Source: an uncultured Clostridium sp.
GTDB taxonomy: Bacteria; Bacillota; Clostridia; TANB77; CAG-508
Length of the DNA stretch: 25,229 bases
Reading direction: 5' to 3'
NCBI GenBank assembly: GCA_900554565.1
Contig: USHX01000018.1
Span: 1 to 25,229, forward strand
The translations under genes were made by a program, and so were the position numbers. A model generated the notes under the pieces. The model ran no database searches. It had not been told where the DNA came from and was given only the letters and a program-made list of their open reading frames with translations. Positions 1 through 7,774 of this stretch are shown here, piece after piece (within the stretch, counting starts at the first letter, position 1; each line of letters begins with the position of its first letter).

Positions 1-2
1 AT

Positions 3-584
3 TATTGGTCTAAAATGTACATAGAAAGTATAAAAGCAGGGCATGATTATAGTGAACTTGAAAAAGGAGTAGTAATTTTAATAGTGGACTTTGAACTAAA
101 AAACCTAAAAGATGTAGACCATTGGATAACCGAATGGGAACTCAGAGGTAAAGATTATACTAATAAGATATTGACACCGGTAGAAAAAATAGTTATATTA
201 GAATTACCGAAGTTTAAAAAGTATAAGAACAAAACTCAAAATCAAGAATTAAAGAATTGGGTAGAATTTATAATAAATCCAGAGAAGAAGATGCAAGGCG
301 AAAGTAAAGAAATAGAGAAGGCAAGGAGAGTGTTAGAAGAAATGAGTCAAGATAAAAATGAGAGATATTTAGCAGAATTAAGACAAAAGTACATAATGGA
401 TCAAAAAGCAATAGAAGATGCTGGGTATGATAAAGGATACGACTCAGGTTATGATTCTGGAACCCTTGATGGAGAAAAAAAGAAAAGTATTGAAATCGCT
501 AAAAAGATGAAATCTAAAAAAATGGATATAGATGACATCATTGAAATAACTGGATTAAAAAAAGAAGAAATTGAAAAGTTATAA
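3..584 (+). CDS. Rpn family recombination-promoting nuclease / PD-(D/E)XK transposase-like protein, 5'-truncated by window edge
   Basis: The reading frame is open to the window edge; codons before the first ATG at 15 read Y-W-S-K, which fits the usual YWSK(L/M)Y stretch of this family, so the true start lies outside. The visible part holds the family's mid-protein segment (Y-I-E-S-I-K-A-G then V-V-I-L-I-V-D-F) and the typical tail: an acidic and lysine-rich helix, short GYD-repeats (GYDKGYDSGYDSG) and an end of the form I-A-K-K-M...D-I-D-D-I-I-E-I-T-G-L. The catalytic PD-(D/E)XK core would be mostly upstream and cannot be judged. Known relatives (PDDEXK_2/Rpn) are often mobile or multicopy and nick DNA to promote recombination. 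Codon use is less A-biased than in the housekeeping genes, consistent with a mobile origin (inference). Confidence 0.8.
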   Translation, partial: YWSKMYIESIKAGHDYSELEKGVVILIVDFELKNLKDVDHWITEWELRGKDYTNKILTPVEKIVILELPKFKKYKNKTQNQELKNWVEFIINPEKKMQGESKEIEKARRVLEEMSQDKNERYLAELRQKYIMDQKAIEDAGYDKGYDSGYDSGTLDGEKKKSIEIAKKMKSKKMDIDDIIEITGLKKEEIEKL

Positions 585-626
585 TCAGATATATTAATAG
601 AAATAAAGTGTTTAAATTAACAAAAG

Positions 627-660
627 CAGTATCAAAAAACTTGATACTGTTATTTTTTAT
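627..660 (+). terminator. Rho-independent terminator after the Rpn-like gene
   Basis: A perfect 9-bp stem (627-635 with 641-649) closes a 5-nt loop and is followed by a T-rich run at 650-660. It lies 42 nt after the stop of the nuclease-like gene and separates it from mutL. Confidence 0.85.
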
Positions 661-727
661 AGTCAAAACTCCTAAAGTACCTGACTTCAAAAAAGAATGG
701 AAAAATAGAAAGAAATTTACAAAAAAC

Positions 728-757
728 TATACAAAAATCAAAAAGTAATGATATAAT
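728..757 (+). promoter_or_regulatory. Probable mutL promoter with extended -10
   Basis: A perfect TATAAT at 752-757 is preceded by TG one base upstream (TGATATAAT, an extended -10). The best -35 candidate, TATACA at 728-733, is 18 nt upstream and is poor, which is tolerated with an extended -10. The start codon of mutL is about 50 nt downstream. The rest of the 224-nt gap between the nuclease-like gene and mutL holds only the terminator and A-rich sequence. Confidence 0.55.
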
Positions 758-808
758 AAAGACCGATAAATAAAAATAAATGATAAAGATAATTAAGGGA
801 GATTATAG

Positions 809-3271
809 ATGGGAAACATAGTTTTATTAGATGATTTAACAATAAACAAAATAGCAGCTGGGGAAGTTATAGAAAGACCAGCATCTGTAATAAAAGAAAT
901 GGTAGAAAACTCAATAGATGCAGGAGCAACAAACATAACAGTAGAAATAAGAAATGGTGGAATATCATTTATAAAAGTAAGTGACAATGGAAAAGGAATA
1001 GCTCAAGATGACCTAGAAATAGCATTCGAAAGACATGCAACAAGCAAAATAAGATCAGCTGATGACTTGGACACAGTAACATCAATGGGGTTTAGAGGGG
1101 AAGCTTTAGCTAGTATAGCAGCAATTGCAAATGTAGAATTAGTTTCAAAAACAAAAGAACAAGAAATTGGATATAGAGTAGTAGTAGAAGCAGGAAATAT
1201 TCTAGAAAAAGAAGAAGCAGGTTGCAGTACAGGAACAACAATAACAGTTAAAAATCTATTTTTCAATACACCTGTAAGATACAAATTCTTAAAAAAAGAT
1301 TATACAGAATCAGGATATATAGAAGATGTAATAACAAGAATTGCATTAGTTAATCCTAAAATAGCTATAAAACTCATAAACACAGGAAAAACAGTAATAC
1401 AAACAAATGGAAGTGGAGATATAAAAAGTGTAATTTATAGTATTTATGGAAAAGATATTGCAAATGGAATAATGGAAACAAATTATCAATATGAAGATAT
1501 AAAAATATCAGGAGTTGTAGGAAAACCACAAATAGCAAGGTCAAATCGTTCAAACCAGTTATTCTTCGTAAATAAAAGATATATAAAAGATAAAACTTTA
1601 ACAGCAGCAACAGAACAAGCATATAAAGGCCTAATACCAGTAGGAAAATTTGGGTTTGTAATATTAAATATAGAAATGAATCCAGCAAAAGTAGATGTAA
1701 ATGTACATCCAGCAAAACTAGAAGTAAGATTCCAAGAAGAAAGCAAAATTTTTCAATCAATATATCATGCAGTAAAAGACACTCTACTAAAAAATGAATT
1801 AGTAGCAAATACAGAAAAACAAGTTCAATCACAAGGAACAAGAACATTTGATAGAAATGCAGTTAGTTTTGAAGAAAGATTAAGAAATTTAAGAGAATCA
1901 AAAAAAGAAAACCAACAAACATCTGGTGGACTATTTGGTTTTAGAAAACAAAATGAGAAAAAGATTGAAGAATATACAAACGAAGAAAGCAGAATAAAAA
2001 CAAATGTAGTAGATGAACCTAAATTAAATACAAATGTAGAGGCTAAACCAGCAGAAAAAATTAATATAGCTACACCTAAAAATGAAGAAAAAATATTACC
2101 AAAAATAGAAAATATAGGAGCTCCAGTAAATACAGAAGATGTATTAAAACAACTAAAAGAAATGAGAGCAAAATTAGTAAATGAAATACAAGAAAATAAT
2201 ATAAACTATGAAGTAGAGCAAAAATACGAAACTCAAATCAAACCAGAAGAAAATACTGTAAAAGAAGATAGTACAGCATATGAGTTAAAAGTAGAACAAC
2301 CAAATTTGGAGCAAGAAGCAAACGTAAAAATTGAACAAGAGTCAGTAGAACCACAAGAAACAAAAAAAGAAATAGCAGGCAATCCAATAGTTGAAGAAAA
2401 AATAGTAGCACCAGAAGAAACGGCTGTTGAAGAAACATTAGAAAAAACAACAATTGAAAACTCTGAAAAAACTGAACTAAAAGAAGAGCAGTTGGCAAAA
2501 GAAACAGTAGAGCAACCAATAGAAAAAATGCCAATAGATGAAAACTTTACTGAAATGTATACAAAAATGTTTGGAACAGCCCCAATAATGCAAAATGAAG
2601 AACTAAACAAAATAGAGCCAAACACTCCACAAGATGTAGTAGACATAGTAAAAAATAATGTTTCAATGTTTGAAACAGAAGAACAATTTAACAAACCAGT
2701 ATACAAATTTATTGGAATAGTATTTAAAACATATATAATTCTAGAAATAGACAAAGAAATGTACATACTTGACCAACATGCAGCACATGAAAGAATAATG
2801 TACGAAAAAGTAAAGAAAAATTACTACAGTGATAAAATCAAAGACTCACAAATGCTATTATTACCAGATGTAATAACACTAACACACAAAGAAATGGATA
2901 TAGCAAAAGAAAATATGCAAATGTTTGAACAAGCAGGATTTACACTAGAAGAATTTGGAGAAAATACAATAAAATTAACAGGTGTACCAACAGTTTGCAT
3001 AGACCTAGACAACAAAGAACTATTTTTAGAGACATTAGATGAAATAAATACAGTAGCAAGAACAGCAAAACAAGAAAAAGAAGAAAAATTTATTGCAACA
3101 GTAGCATGTAAAGCAGCTGTTAAAGCAAATATGGCTTTAACAACACAAGAAGTTGAAAAACTAATGGATGAATTATTAGAATTACCAAATCCATTCACAT
3201 GCCCACATGGAAGACCAACAGCAATAAAAATGACAAAATATGATATAGAAAGAAAATTTGCTAGAAAGTAG
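809..3271 (+). CDS. mutL: DNA mismatch repair protein MutL (endonuclease type, long linker)
   Basis: MutL couples mismatch recognition by MutS to strand nicking. The N-terminal GHKL ATPase is clear: KEMVEN (E30 and N34), SDNGKGI around D59, RHATSKI at 75-81 and GFRGEAL near 95. The transducer domain ends near residue 330 with NVHPAKLEVRF. The C-terminal endonuclease domain has the metal motif DQHAAHE (from D655), the ACK motif at about 766-768 and CPHGRPTAIKM from C798, so this is the nicking form found in bacteria without MutH. The linker (about residues 335-640) is rich in Glu, Lys, Val and Thr and makes the protein 820 residues, well above the usual 600-650. The start ATG follows AAGGGAG at a good distance. 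mutS, the common upstream partner, is not adjacent; the Rpn-like gene sits there instead. The next gene starts 10 nt downstream, so they are probably cotranscribed. Confidence 0.97.
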   Translation: MGNIVLLDDLTINKIAAGEVIERPASVIKEMVENSIDAGATNITVEIRNGGISFIKVSDNGKGIAQDDLEIAFERHATSKIRSADDLDTVTSMGFRGEALASIAAIANVELVSKTKEQEIGYRVVVEAGNILEKEEAGCSTGTTITVKNLFFNTPVRYKFLKKDYTESGYIEDVITRIALVNPKIAIKLINTGKTVIQTNGSGDIKSVIYSIYGKDIANGIMETNYQYEDIKISGVVGKPQIARSNRSNQLFFVNKRYIKDKTLTAATEQAYKGLIPVGKFGFVILNIEMNPAKVDVNVHPAKLEVRFQEESKIFQSIYHAVKDTLLKNELVANTEKQVQSQGTRTFDRNAVSFEERLRNLRESKKENQQTSGGLFGFRKQNEKKIEEYTNEESRIKTNVVDEPKLNTNVEAKPAEKINIATPKNEEKILPKIENIGAPVNTEDVLKQLKEMRAKLVNEIQENNINYEVEQKYETQIKPEENTVKEDSTAYELKVEQPNLEQEANVKIEQESVEPQETKKEIAGNPIVEEKIVAPEETAVEETLEKTTIENSEKTELKEEQLAKETVEQPIEKMPIDENFTEMYTKMFGTAPIMQNEELNKIEPNTPQDVVDIVKNNVSMFETEEQFNKPVYKFIGIVFKTYIILEIDKEMYILDQHAAHERIMYEKVKKNYYSDKIKDSQMLLLPDVITLTHKEMDIAKENMQMFEQAGFTLEEFGENTIKLTGVPTVCIDLDNKELFLETLDEINTVARTAKQEKEEKFIATVACKAAVKANMALTTQEVEKLMDELLELPNPFTCPHGRPTAIKMTKYDIERKFARK

Positions 3272-3281
3272 AAGGTAAAAA

Positions 3282-3716
3282 ATGGCATTTATAATAATAT
3301 TAACAATAATGATATATGTAATTGCAGCAATATGGTCTTGGAACGATTTAGGACAGATAGAAAAAAGCAAAAAAATAGCAGTAATTTTAGTAGGAATACT
3401 AGTAACATATATAATTACTTTGATAGTATTTAATTTATCAAAAAACAATGTAAATTATGATGCTGCTATAATAGAAACAACTATAAAAAACATAATAGTA
3501 GTAATATTTACAGGAGCAAATGCTTGCATATTCATACCATATATATCAAAACAATTAGAAAAAATTCATGAAGGTGAAATAGAAAAAGAAAAATTCACAC
3601 AAAAGATGGTGGCTTTATTAGTAATAATAGTAATTTTGCTATCATTTGAATGTGGATATATGAAAACAACACAACAAGGAATTTTAAAAATTTATAATCA
3701 TAATATAGAAAAATAG
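3282..3716 (+). CDS. Small integral membrane protein of unknown function
   Basis: This 144-residue protein is not recognised. It has about four hydrophobic segments: residues 1-19, 32-51, 67-87 and 107-125, linked by short charged loops; the loop before the last segment is Glu/Lys-rich (E-G-E-I-E-K-E-K). There is no obvious signal peptidase site and no catalytic motif. The ATG follows AGAAGGT and lies only 10 nt after mutL; miaA begins 16 nt after its stop, so it belongs to a mutL-x-miaA transcription unit. Composition and A-ending codons match the neighbours, so it looks native. The existence of the gene is well supported by its spacing and ribosome binding site; the function is open. Confidence 0.8.
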   Translation: MAFIIILTIMIYVIAAIWSWNDLGQIEKSKKIAVILVGILVTYIITLIVFNLSKNNVNYDAAIIETTIKNIIVVIFTGANACIFIPYISKQLEKIHEGEIEKEKFTQKMVALLVIIVILLSFECGYMKTTQQGILKIYNHNIEK

Positions 3717-3732
3717 AAAAGGACAAGATAAT

Positions 3733-4654
3733 ATGCAAAAACCAAAAGTAATAGTAATATGCCGGACCAACAGCATCAGGAAAAACAGCATTATCTATAG
3801 AACTTGCCAAAAAAATAGATGGAGAAATAATCTCATGTGATTCAATGCAAATATACAAAGATATGGACATCGGAACAGCAAAACCAACAAAAGAAGAAAT
3901 GCAAGGTATAAAACATTATTTAATAGACTTTGTATCACCAGATGAAAGATATAGTGTAGCAGATTTTAAAAAAGATGCAAAAAAAGCAATAAAAGAAATT
4001 TTATCAAAAGGAAAAACACCTATAATAGTTGGTGGAACTGGATTATATGTAGACAGCCTTATATATGAAATAGAATATCAAAACATAGAATTTGATGAAA
4101 AATATAGAGAAAGTCTAAAACAACAAATAGAAGAACAAGGGCTAAATAGATTATATGAAAAGGCAAAAGAAATAGATGAAGAAGCTATAAAAAAAATTAG
4201 TCCAAATGACAAAAAAAGAATTCTAAGAATTCTAGAAATATACCATGCAACAGGCAAAAATAAAACAGAACAAGAAAAAGAATCAAGGAAAAAAGAAGTT
4301 GAATATGATTACAAAGTATATGCATTAAACTGGGATAGAGAAAAACTATATGAAAGAATAAATAAAAGAGTAGATATAATGCTAGAACAAGGGCTAATAG
4401 AAGAAGTAGAAAATGTATATAACAAATATGAAAAATTCCCAACAGCAATGCAAGGGCTTGGATACAAAGAAGTTGTTGAATACCTAGAAGGAAAAACAAG
4501 CAAAGAAGAAATGATAGAGAAAATAAAGCAAGAAACACGAAGATATGCAAAAAGACAATTAACATGGTTTAGAAAAAATAAGCAAACAATATGGTTAGAT
4601 GCACAAGATAAAATACAAAATAATATAAACATTATTTTGGAGGGTTTAAATTGA
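3733..4654 (+). pseudogene. miaA: tRNA dimethylallyltransferase MiaA, reading frame shifted by one extra base near codon 10
   Basis: MiaA adds dimethylallyl to A37 of tRNAs reading UNN codons. Starting at ATG 3733 the frame reads M-Q-K-P-K-V-I-V-I, then one surplus T (about 3760) breaks it; removing that base gives A-G-P-T-A-S-G-K-T, the expected P-loop, and the frame stays open to 4654. Unrepaired, translation from 3733 ends at TGA 3838-3840 after 35 codons. The remainder is a clean MiaA: DSMQIYKDMDIGTAKPT, GGTGLYVDSLIY, and PTAMQGLGYKEV in the C-terminal part. Repaired length is 306 residues, normal for the family. No in-frame start precedes the P-loop; the first downstream ATG (3845) would omit it, giving an inactive protein. 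The long undamaged remainder suggests a sequencing or assembly error or a very recent mutation rather than old decay. The stop overlaps the next start by 4 nt. Confidence 0.9.
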
Positions 4655-5916
4655 AAGAAAAACAAAAAGAGTTAAACAAACAAAAAACAAAAAAAGTAAA
4701 TTATAAAAAAATGGTAATAGCAGCTATTTCATTAATAATTATAGGATATTTGGTTTATACTATATATCTTCTTATAAAAGAGCCGACAAATGTATTTACA
4801 GTTGAAGAAGGAAAACTATATCAAGAAGAGACAGACATTGGCTATGTTATAAGAAACGAAAAAGTTGCAAAAGGTCAAAACTATAAAAATGGAATGGAAC
4901 AAATAATAAGTGAAGGCGAAAGAGCATCTACAAATGAAAACATTTTTAGATATTATAGTGTAAATGAAGAAAGTTTAAAACAAAAAATAGCTGAACTAGA
5001 TTCAAAAGTGCAAGAAGTAATGGCAAACGACTCAAGTCTTCTTACAGCAGATATGAAATTACTAGAAAATCAAATAGATGAAAAGGTTGAAAATATAAAT
5101 AAAATTACAGATGTATCAAAATTAACAGAATATAAAAAAGAAATAGACACTTTGATAGCTAAAAAAGCAAAAACAGCAGGAGAATCCAGTCCAAAAGGTT
5201 CATATTTAAGACAATTAATAGAAGAAAGAAGAAAATATGAATCAGAATTAAATTCTGGAGCAGAATATGTAAAAGCACCAATCAGTGGAGTTGTTTCATA
5301 TAGAGTTGATGGATTAGAAGAAACATTAACACCAGAAAATTTTGGCTCATTAAGTAAGCAATATTTGGAAAGCTTAAACTTGAAAACAGGAAAAATAGTT
5401 GCAACAAATGAAGAATGTGGAAAAGTAATAGATAATTTTTCTTGTTATATAGCAACAATTACATCATCAGAAGAAGCAAAACAAGCAACAGTAGGACAAA
5501 AAGTAAAAGTAAGACTATCAAGTAATACAGAAATATCAGCCCAAATTACAAACATAATAGAAGAAAATGATGAAAGACTAATAATATTAAAATTAAATAA
5601 ACAAGTAGAAGAATTAATAAATTATAGAAAAATAACATTTGACTTAATTTGGTGGGATGCAACAGGTCTAAAAGTACCAAATCAAGCTATAGTAAAAGAA
5701 AATGACTTAGATTATGTTGTAAGAAATAGGGCAGGATATTTAAGCAAAATATTAGTAAAAGTAAAAAAACAAGGTGACAAATATTCAGTTGTAGATTCAT
5801 ACTCAAATGAAGAACTAAAAGAAATAGGCTATACAGATACTGAAATAGCTAATTATAGAAAGATTTCACTATATGATGAAATACTAATTAACCCAAATTT
5901 AGACAAAATAAAATAA
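4651..5916 (+). CDS. Membrane-anchored HlyD/RND-adaptor-like protein
   Basis: This 421-residue protein has a lysine-rich N-terminus, one transmembrane segment at about residues 22-42 and a long extracytoplasmic part. A helical, coiled-coil-like hairpin covers about residues 105-200. Then KAPISGVVSY (from K208) matches the barrel-sandwich (lipoyl-like) half of HlyD-type adaptor proteins, followed by beta-rich sequence where GQKVKVRL resembles the adaptor beta-barrel. The TTG start at 4651 is chosen because GGAGGG lies just upstream and it overlaps the miaA stop as TTGA, pointing to translational coupling. No transporter ATPase or permease gene is nearby. Similar proteins are often found beside sepF in clostridia (from memory), so a cell-envelope role linked to division is possible, but the true function is unknown. 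Confidence 0.75.
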   Translation: MKEKQKELNKQKTKKVNYKKMVIAAISLIIIGYLVYTIYLLIKEPTNVFTVEEGKLYQEETDIGYVIRNEKVAKGQNYKNGMEQIISEGERASTNENIFRYYSVNEESLKQKIAELDSKVQEVMANDSSLLTADMKLLENQIDEKVENINKITDVSKLTEYKKEIDTLIAKKAKTAGESSPKGSYLRQLIEERRKYESELNSGAEYVKAPISGVVSYRVDGLEETLTPENFGSLSKQYLESLNLKTGKIVATNEECGKVIDNFSCYIATITSSEEAKQATVGQKVKVRLSSNTEISAQITNIIEENDERLIILKLNKQVEELINYRKITFDLIWWDATGLKVPNQAIVKENDLDYVVRNRAGYLSKILVKVKKQGDKYSVVDSYSNEELKEIGYTDTEIANYRKISLYDEILINPNLDKIK

Positions 5917-5969
5917 TATTACAACAATATTACGAAAAGATTAAAATTTAATAACATTTGTAAAAAACA

Positions 5970-5998
5970 TTGACAATATTGTAAAAAAAGTAGATACT
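5970..5998 (+). promoter_or_regulatory. Probable sigma-A-type promoter for sepF-divIVA
   Basis: A perfect TTGACA at 5970-5975 is followed after 17 nt by GATACT at 5993-5998 (4 of 6 matches to TATAAT). It lies in the 127-nt gap before sepF, about 45 nt from its start codon. The gap has no clear terminator for the preceding gene. Confidence 0.65.
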
Positions 5999-6043
5999 AA
6001 GTACTGTAAACACAAAACAAGGAATTTATTAGGAGGTTTTTTT

Positions 6044-6526
6044 ATGTCAGGAGCGTTAATGAATAAGGTATGGGATTTGTTTGGAATGGATTCAGCAGAG
6101 CCAGAAGAATACGATGATGAAAACGTATATGATTATGAAGATGAAGAAGATGAAATAGAAGATAAAAAAATATTCGGAAGAAAAAACAAAGAAAAAGTTA
6201 TAAATATGCCACAAGCACAATCAAATGCTATAAAAATGGTAATATCACAACCAACTACATTTGAGCAATCAGATGAAATCTGTTCTTTCTTAAAAGAAAA
6301 GAAATCTGTAATAGTTAACTTAGAATATGTTAACAAAGATGTAGCTAGAAGAATAGTTGATTTTATTAGTGGTGGAGTATATGCTTTAGATGGATATATT
6401 CAAAAAGTATCAAACTCAATCTTTTTAGTAGCACCATCAAACTATGAAATAACAAACGAAATGGCCAGAGAAGAAATGAAAAGTAAACTTTCAGTATCAT
6501 GGCTTAAAAATAATGGAATAAACTAA
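6044..6526 (+). CDS. sepF: Cell division protein SepF
   Basis: SepF binds FtsZ filaments and the membrane and shapes the Z-ring in Gram-positive bacteria. The 160-residue protein has the expected plan: an N-terminal amphipathic membrane-binding helix (MNKVWDLFGM near residues 6-15), an acidic flexible linker (about residues 16-45, rich in Glu, Asp and Tyr) and the compact SepF core from about residue 65 to 145, including SVIVNLEYVNKDVARRIVDF, then GGVYALDGYIQKVSNSIFLV with the G-x-x-Y/A-L-x-G signature. The start is fixed by AGGAGG at 6031-6036. It is followed after 26 nt by divIVA. The ylmE, ylmG and ylmH genes that often lie around sepF in Bacillus are absent here. Confidence 0.95.
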   Translation: MSGALMNKVWDLFGMDSAEPEEYDDENVYDYEDEEDEIEDKKIFGRKNKEKVINMPQAQSNAIKMVISQPTTFEQSDEICSFLKEKKSVIVNLEYVNKDVARRIVDFISGGVYALDGYIQKVSNSIFLVAPSNYEITNEMAREEMKSKLSVSWLKNNGIN

Positions 6527-6552
6527 ATACATATCCATAAGGAGGAATAACA

Positions 6553-7008
6553 ATGATAACACCATTAGATATAGAAAATAAGAAATTTTCAAAACAAATG
6601 ATGAATGGATATAGTGTAGAAGAAGTAGATGATTTTTTAGATGATTTAACAGTAGATTATACAAAAAATTATAAAGAAGTTAGTGAATTAAGAACAAAAG
6701 TGTCAGAACTTTCTCAAAGTTTAGAACACTATAAAAGTATAGAAACAACACTACAAAATACACTAGTAATGGCTCAATCAACAGCTGAAGATATAAAAAA
6801 TGTAGCAAAACAACAAGCAGACCAAATAGTAAACGAAGCAAAAGGTGCAGCTCAAAAACAAGCAAATGACTTAGACAACGAAATAATCGCAAAAAGAAAA
6901 GAATTAGAAGATGTAAAAAAACAATTCGATATATATAAAGCAAAAATGGAATCATTATTAATTTCACAATTAGAATTATTAAAAGATGTAAATAAAGATG
7001 ATGCATAA
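6553..7008 (+). CDS. divIVA: DivIVA domain-containing cell division / polarity protein
   Basis: DivIVA-type proteins recognise curved membrane at septa and poles and recruit partners. The protein is 151 residues. Its N-terminal lipid-binding domain is clear (ITPLDIENKKFSK, then NGYSVEEVDDFLDDL), and a long coiled coil runs from about residue 35 to 140 (heptad-like Leu/Val/Ile, with Ala- and Gln-rich segments). In Bacillus subtilis the tip residues Phe17 and Arg18 insert into the membrane; here the corresponding site reads M-M-N, so membrane contact may use Met side chains (inference). AAGGAGG at 6538-6544 gives the start. It shares the sepF promoter and is followed at once by a terminator, so sepF-divIVA form a closed two-gene unit. 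Confidence 0.93.
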   Translation: MITPLDIENKKFSKQMMNGYSVEEVDDFLDDLTVDYTKNYKEVSELRTKVSELSQSLEHYKSIETTLQNTLVMAQSTAEDIKNVAKQQADQIVNEAKGAAQKQANDLDNEIIAKRKELEDVKKQFDIYKAKMESLLISQLELLKDVNKDDA

Positions 7009-7013
7009 AAAAG

Positions 7014-7040
7014 AAAAGTAGCTTAAATGCTACTTTTTTT
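7014..7040 (+). terminator. Rho-independent terminator after divIVA
   Basis: AAAAGTAGC (7014-7022) pairs with GCTACTTTT (7029-7037) around a 6-nt loop and runs into T's to 7040. It starts 5 nt after the divIVA stop codon. Confidence 0.9.
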
Positions 7041-7042
7041 AG

Positions 7043-7071
7043 TTGAAAAGATATATTGAATATGGTAAAAT
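7043..7071 (+). promoter_or_regulatory. Promoter-like sequence directly after the divIVA terminator
   Basis: TTGAAA at 7043-7048, a 17-nt spacer and TAAAAT at 7066-7071. It would give a leader of about 120 nt for rsmD, ahead of a second promoter at 7147-7175. Confidence 0.5.
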
Positions 7072-7146
7072 AAGCTCGAAATATATTACAAAAAAGGTAT
7101 AATATTACAGAACTGTTAAATATATGTTACATTTCTATTAATACTA

Positions 7147-7175
7147 TTGACCAACAAAACAAAAAAGAATAAAAT
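7147..7175 (+). promoter_or_regulatory. Probable proximal promoter of rsmD
   Basis: TTGACC at 7147-7152, a 17-nt spacer and TAAAAT at 7170-7175, about 25 nt before the rsmD start codon. The transcript would begin just ahead of the AAGGTGG ribosome binding site. Confidence 0.55.
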
Positions 7176-7199
7176 GATAATATCACAAGAAGGTGGAAA

Positions 7200-7751
7200 A
7201 TGAGAATAATAGCAGGAAAAGCAAGAGGAACAAAACTATATACATTAGAAGGAATGAATACAAGACCTACACTAGACAGAGTAAAAGAATCTTTATTCAA
7301 CATAATACAAAATGAAATACCTAGAAGCACATTTTTAGACCTATTTGCAGGAAGTGGAGCAATTGGGCTAGAAGCAGTGAGTAGGGGAGCAAAAAAAGCA
7401 ATATTATGTGATAAAGAAAAAAGTGCAATACAAATAATAAAAAAGAATATAGAAAAAACACACTTTCAAAATGAAACAGAACTATATAACGAAACATTTG
7501 AAAAACTATTAACAACAAAAATTCATAAAAACATAGATATCTGTTATATAGACCCACCATACAAAACAAACTATGTATATGAAGCAATAAAAATAATGCT
7601 AGAAAAAAACATAGTAAATGAAGAAACAATGATAATAATAGAAACAGATGAAAAAGAGAGAATAATAAGCCAAATAGAAAAATTAGATATAGAAATAACA
7701 GACCAAAGGAAATATGGTCGTGCAAACCTTATTTTTGCAAAGCCTAAATAA
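7200..7751 (+). CDS. rsmD: 16S rRNA (guanine(966)-N(2))-methyltransferase RsmD
   Basis: RsmD methylates G966 of 16S rRNA in the small subunit using S-adenosylmethionine. The 183-residue protein begins MRIIAGKARGTKL, typical of the family, followed by TRPTLDRVKESLFNI. The AdoMet-binding loop is DLFAGSGAIGLEAVSRGA (D47 on), and the catalytic DPPY motif is at 118-121 with KTNYVYEAI after it. AAGGTGG upstream sets the start. In many Bacillota rsmD is followed by coaD; here coaD is absent and a coiled-coil protein gene follows after 23 nt. Confidence 0.95.
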   Translation: MRIIAGKARGTKLYTLEGMNTRPTLDRVKESLFNIIQNEIPRSTFLDLFAGSGAIGLEAVSRGAKKAILCDKEKSAIQIIKKNIEKTHFQNETELYNETFEKLLTTKIHKNIDICYIDPPYKTNYVYEAIKIMLEKNIVNEETMIIIETDEKERIISQIEKLDIEITDQRKYGRANLIFAKPK

Positions 7752-7774
7752 GGAAATTAGAAAGGGGTAAAACC

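Noticed and set aside
2233..2766. Long open frames on the - strand inside mutL, pgk, gpmI and other genes
   Set aside because: They mirror + strand genes with strong motifs, lack ribosome binding sites and encode low-complexity Leu/Phe/Ser-rich sequence.
3750..3770. Programmed +1 frameshift in miaA
   Set aside because: No recognised slippery heptamer, stop codon at the shift site or stimulatory structure; an error or mutation is simpler.
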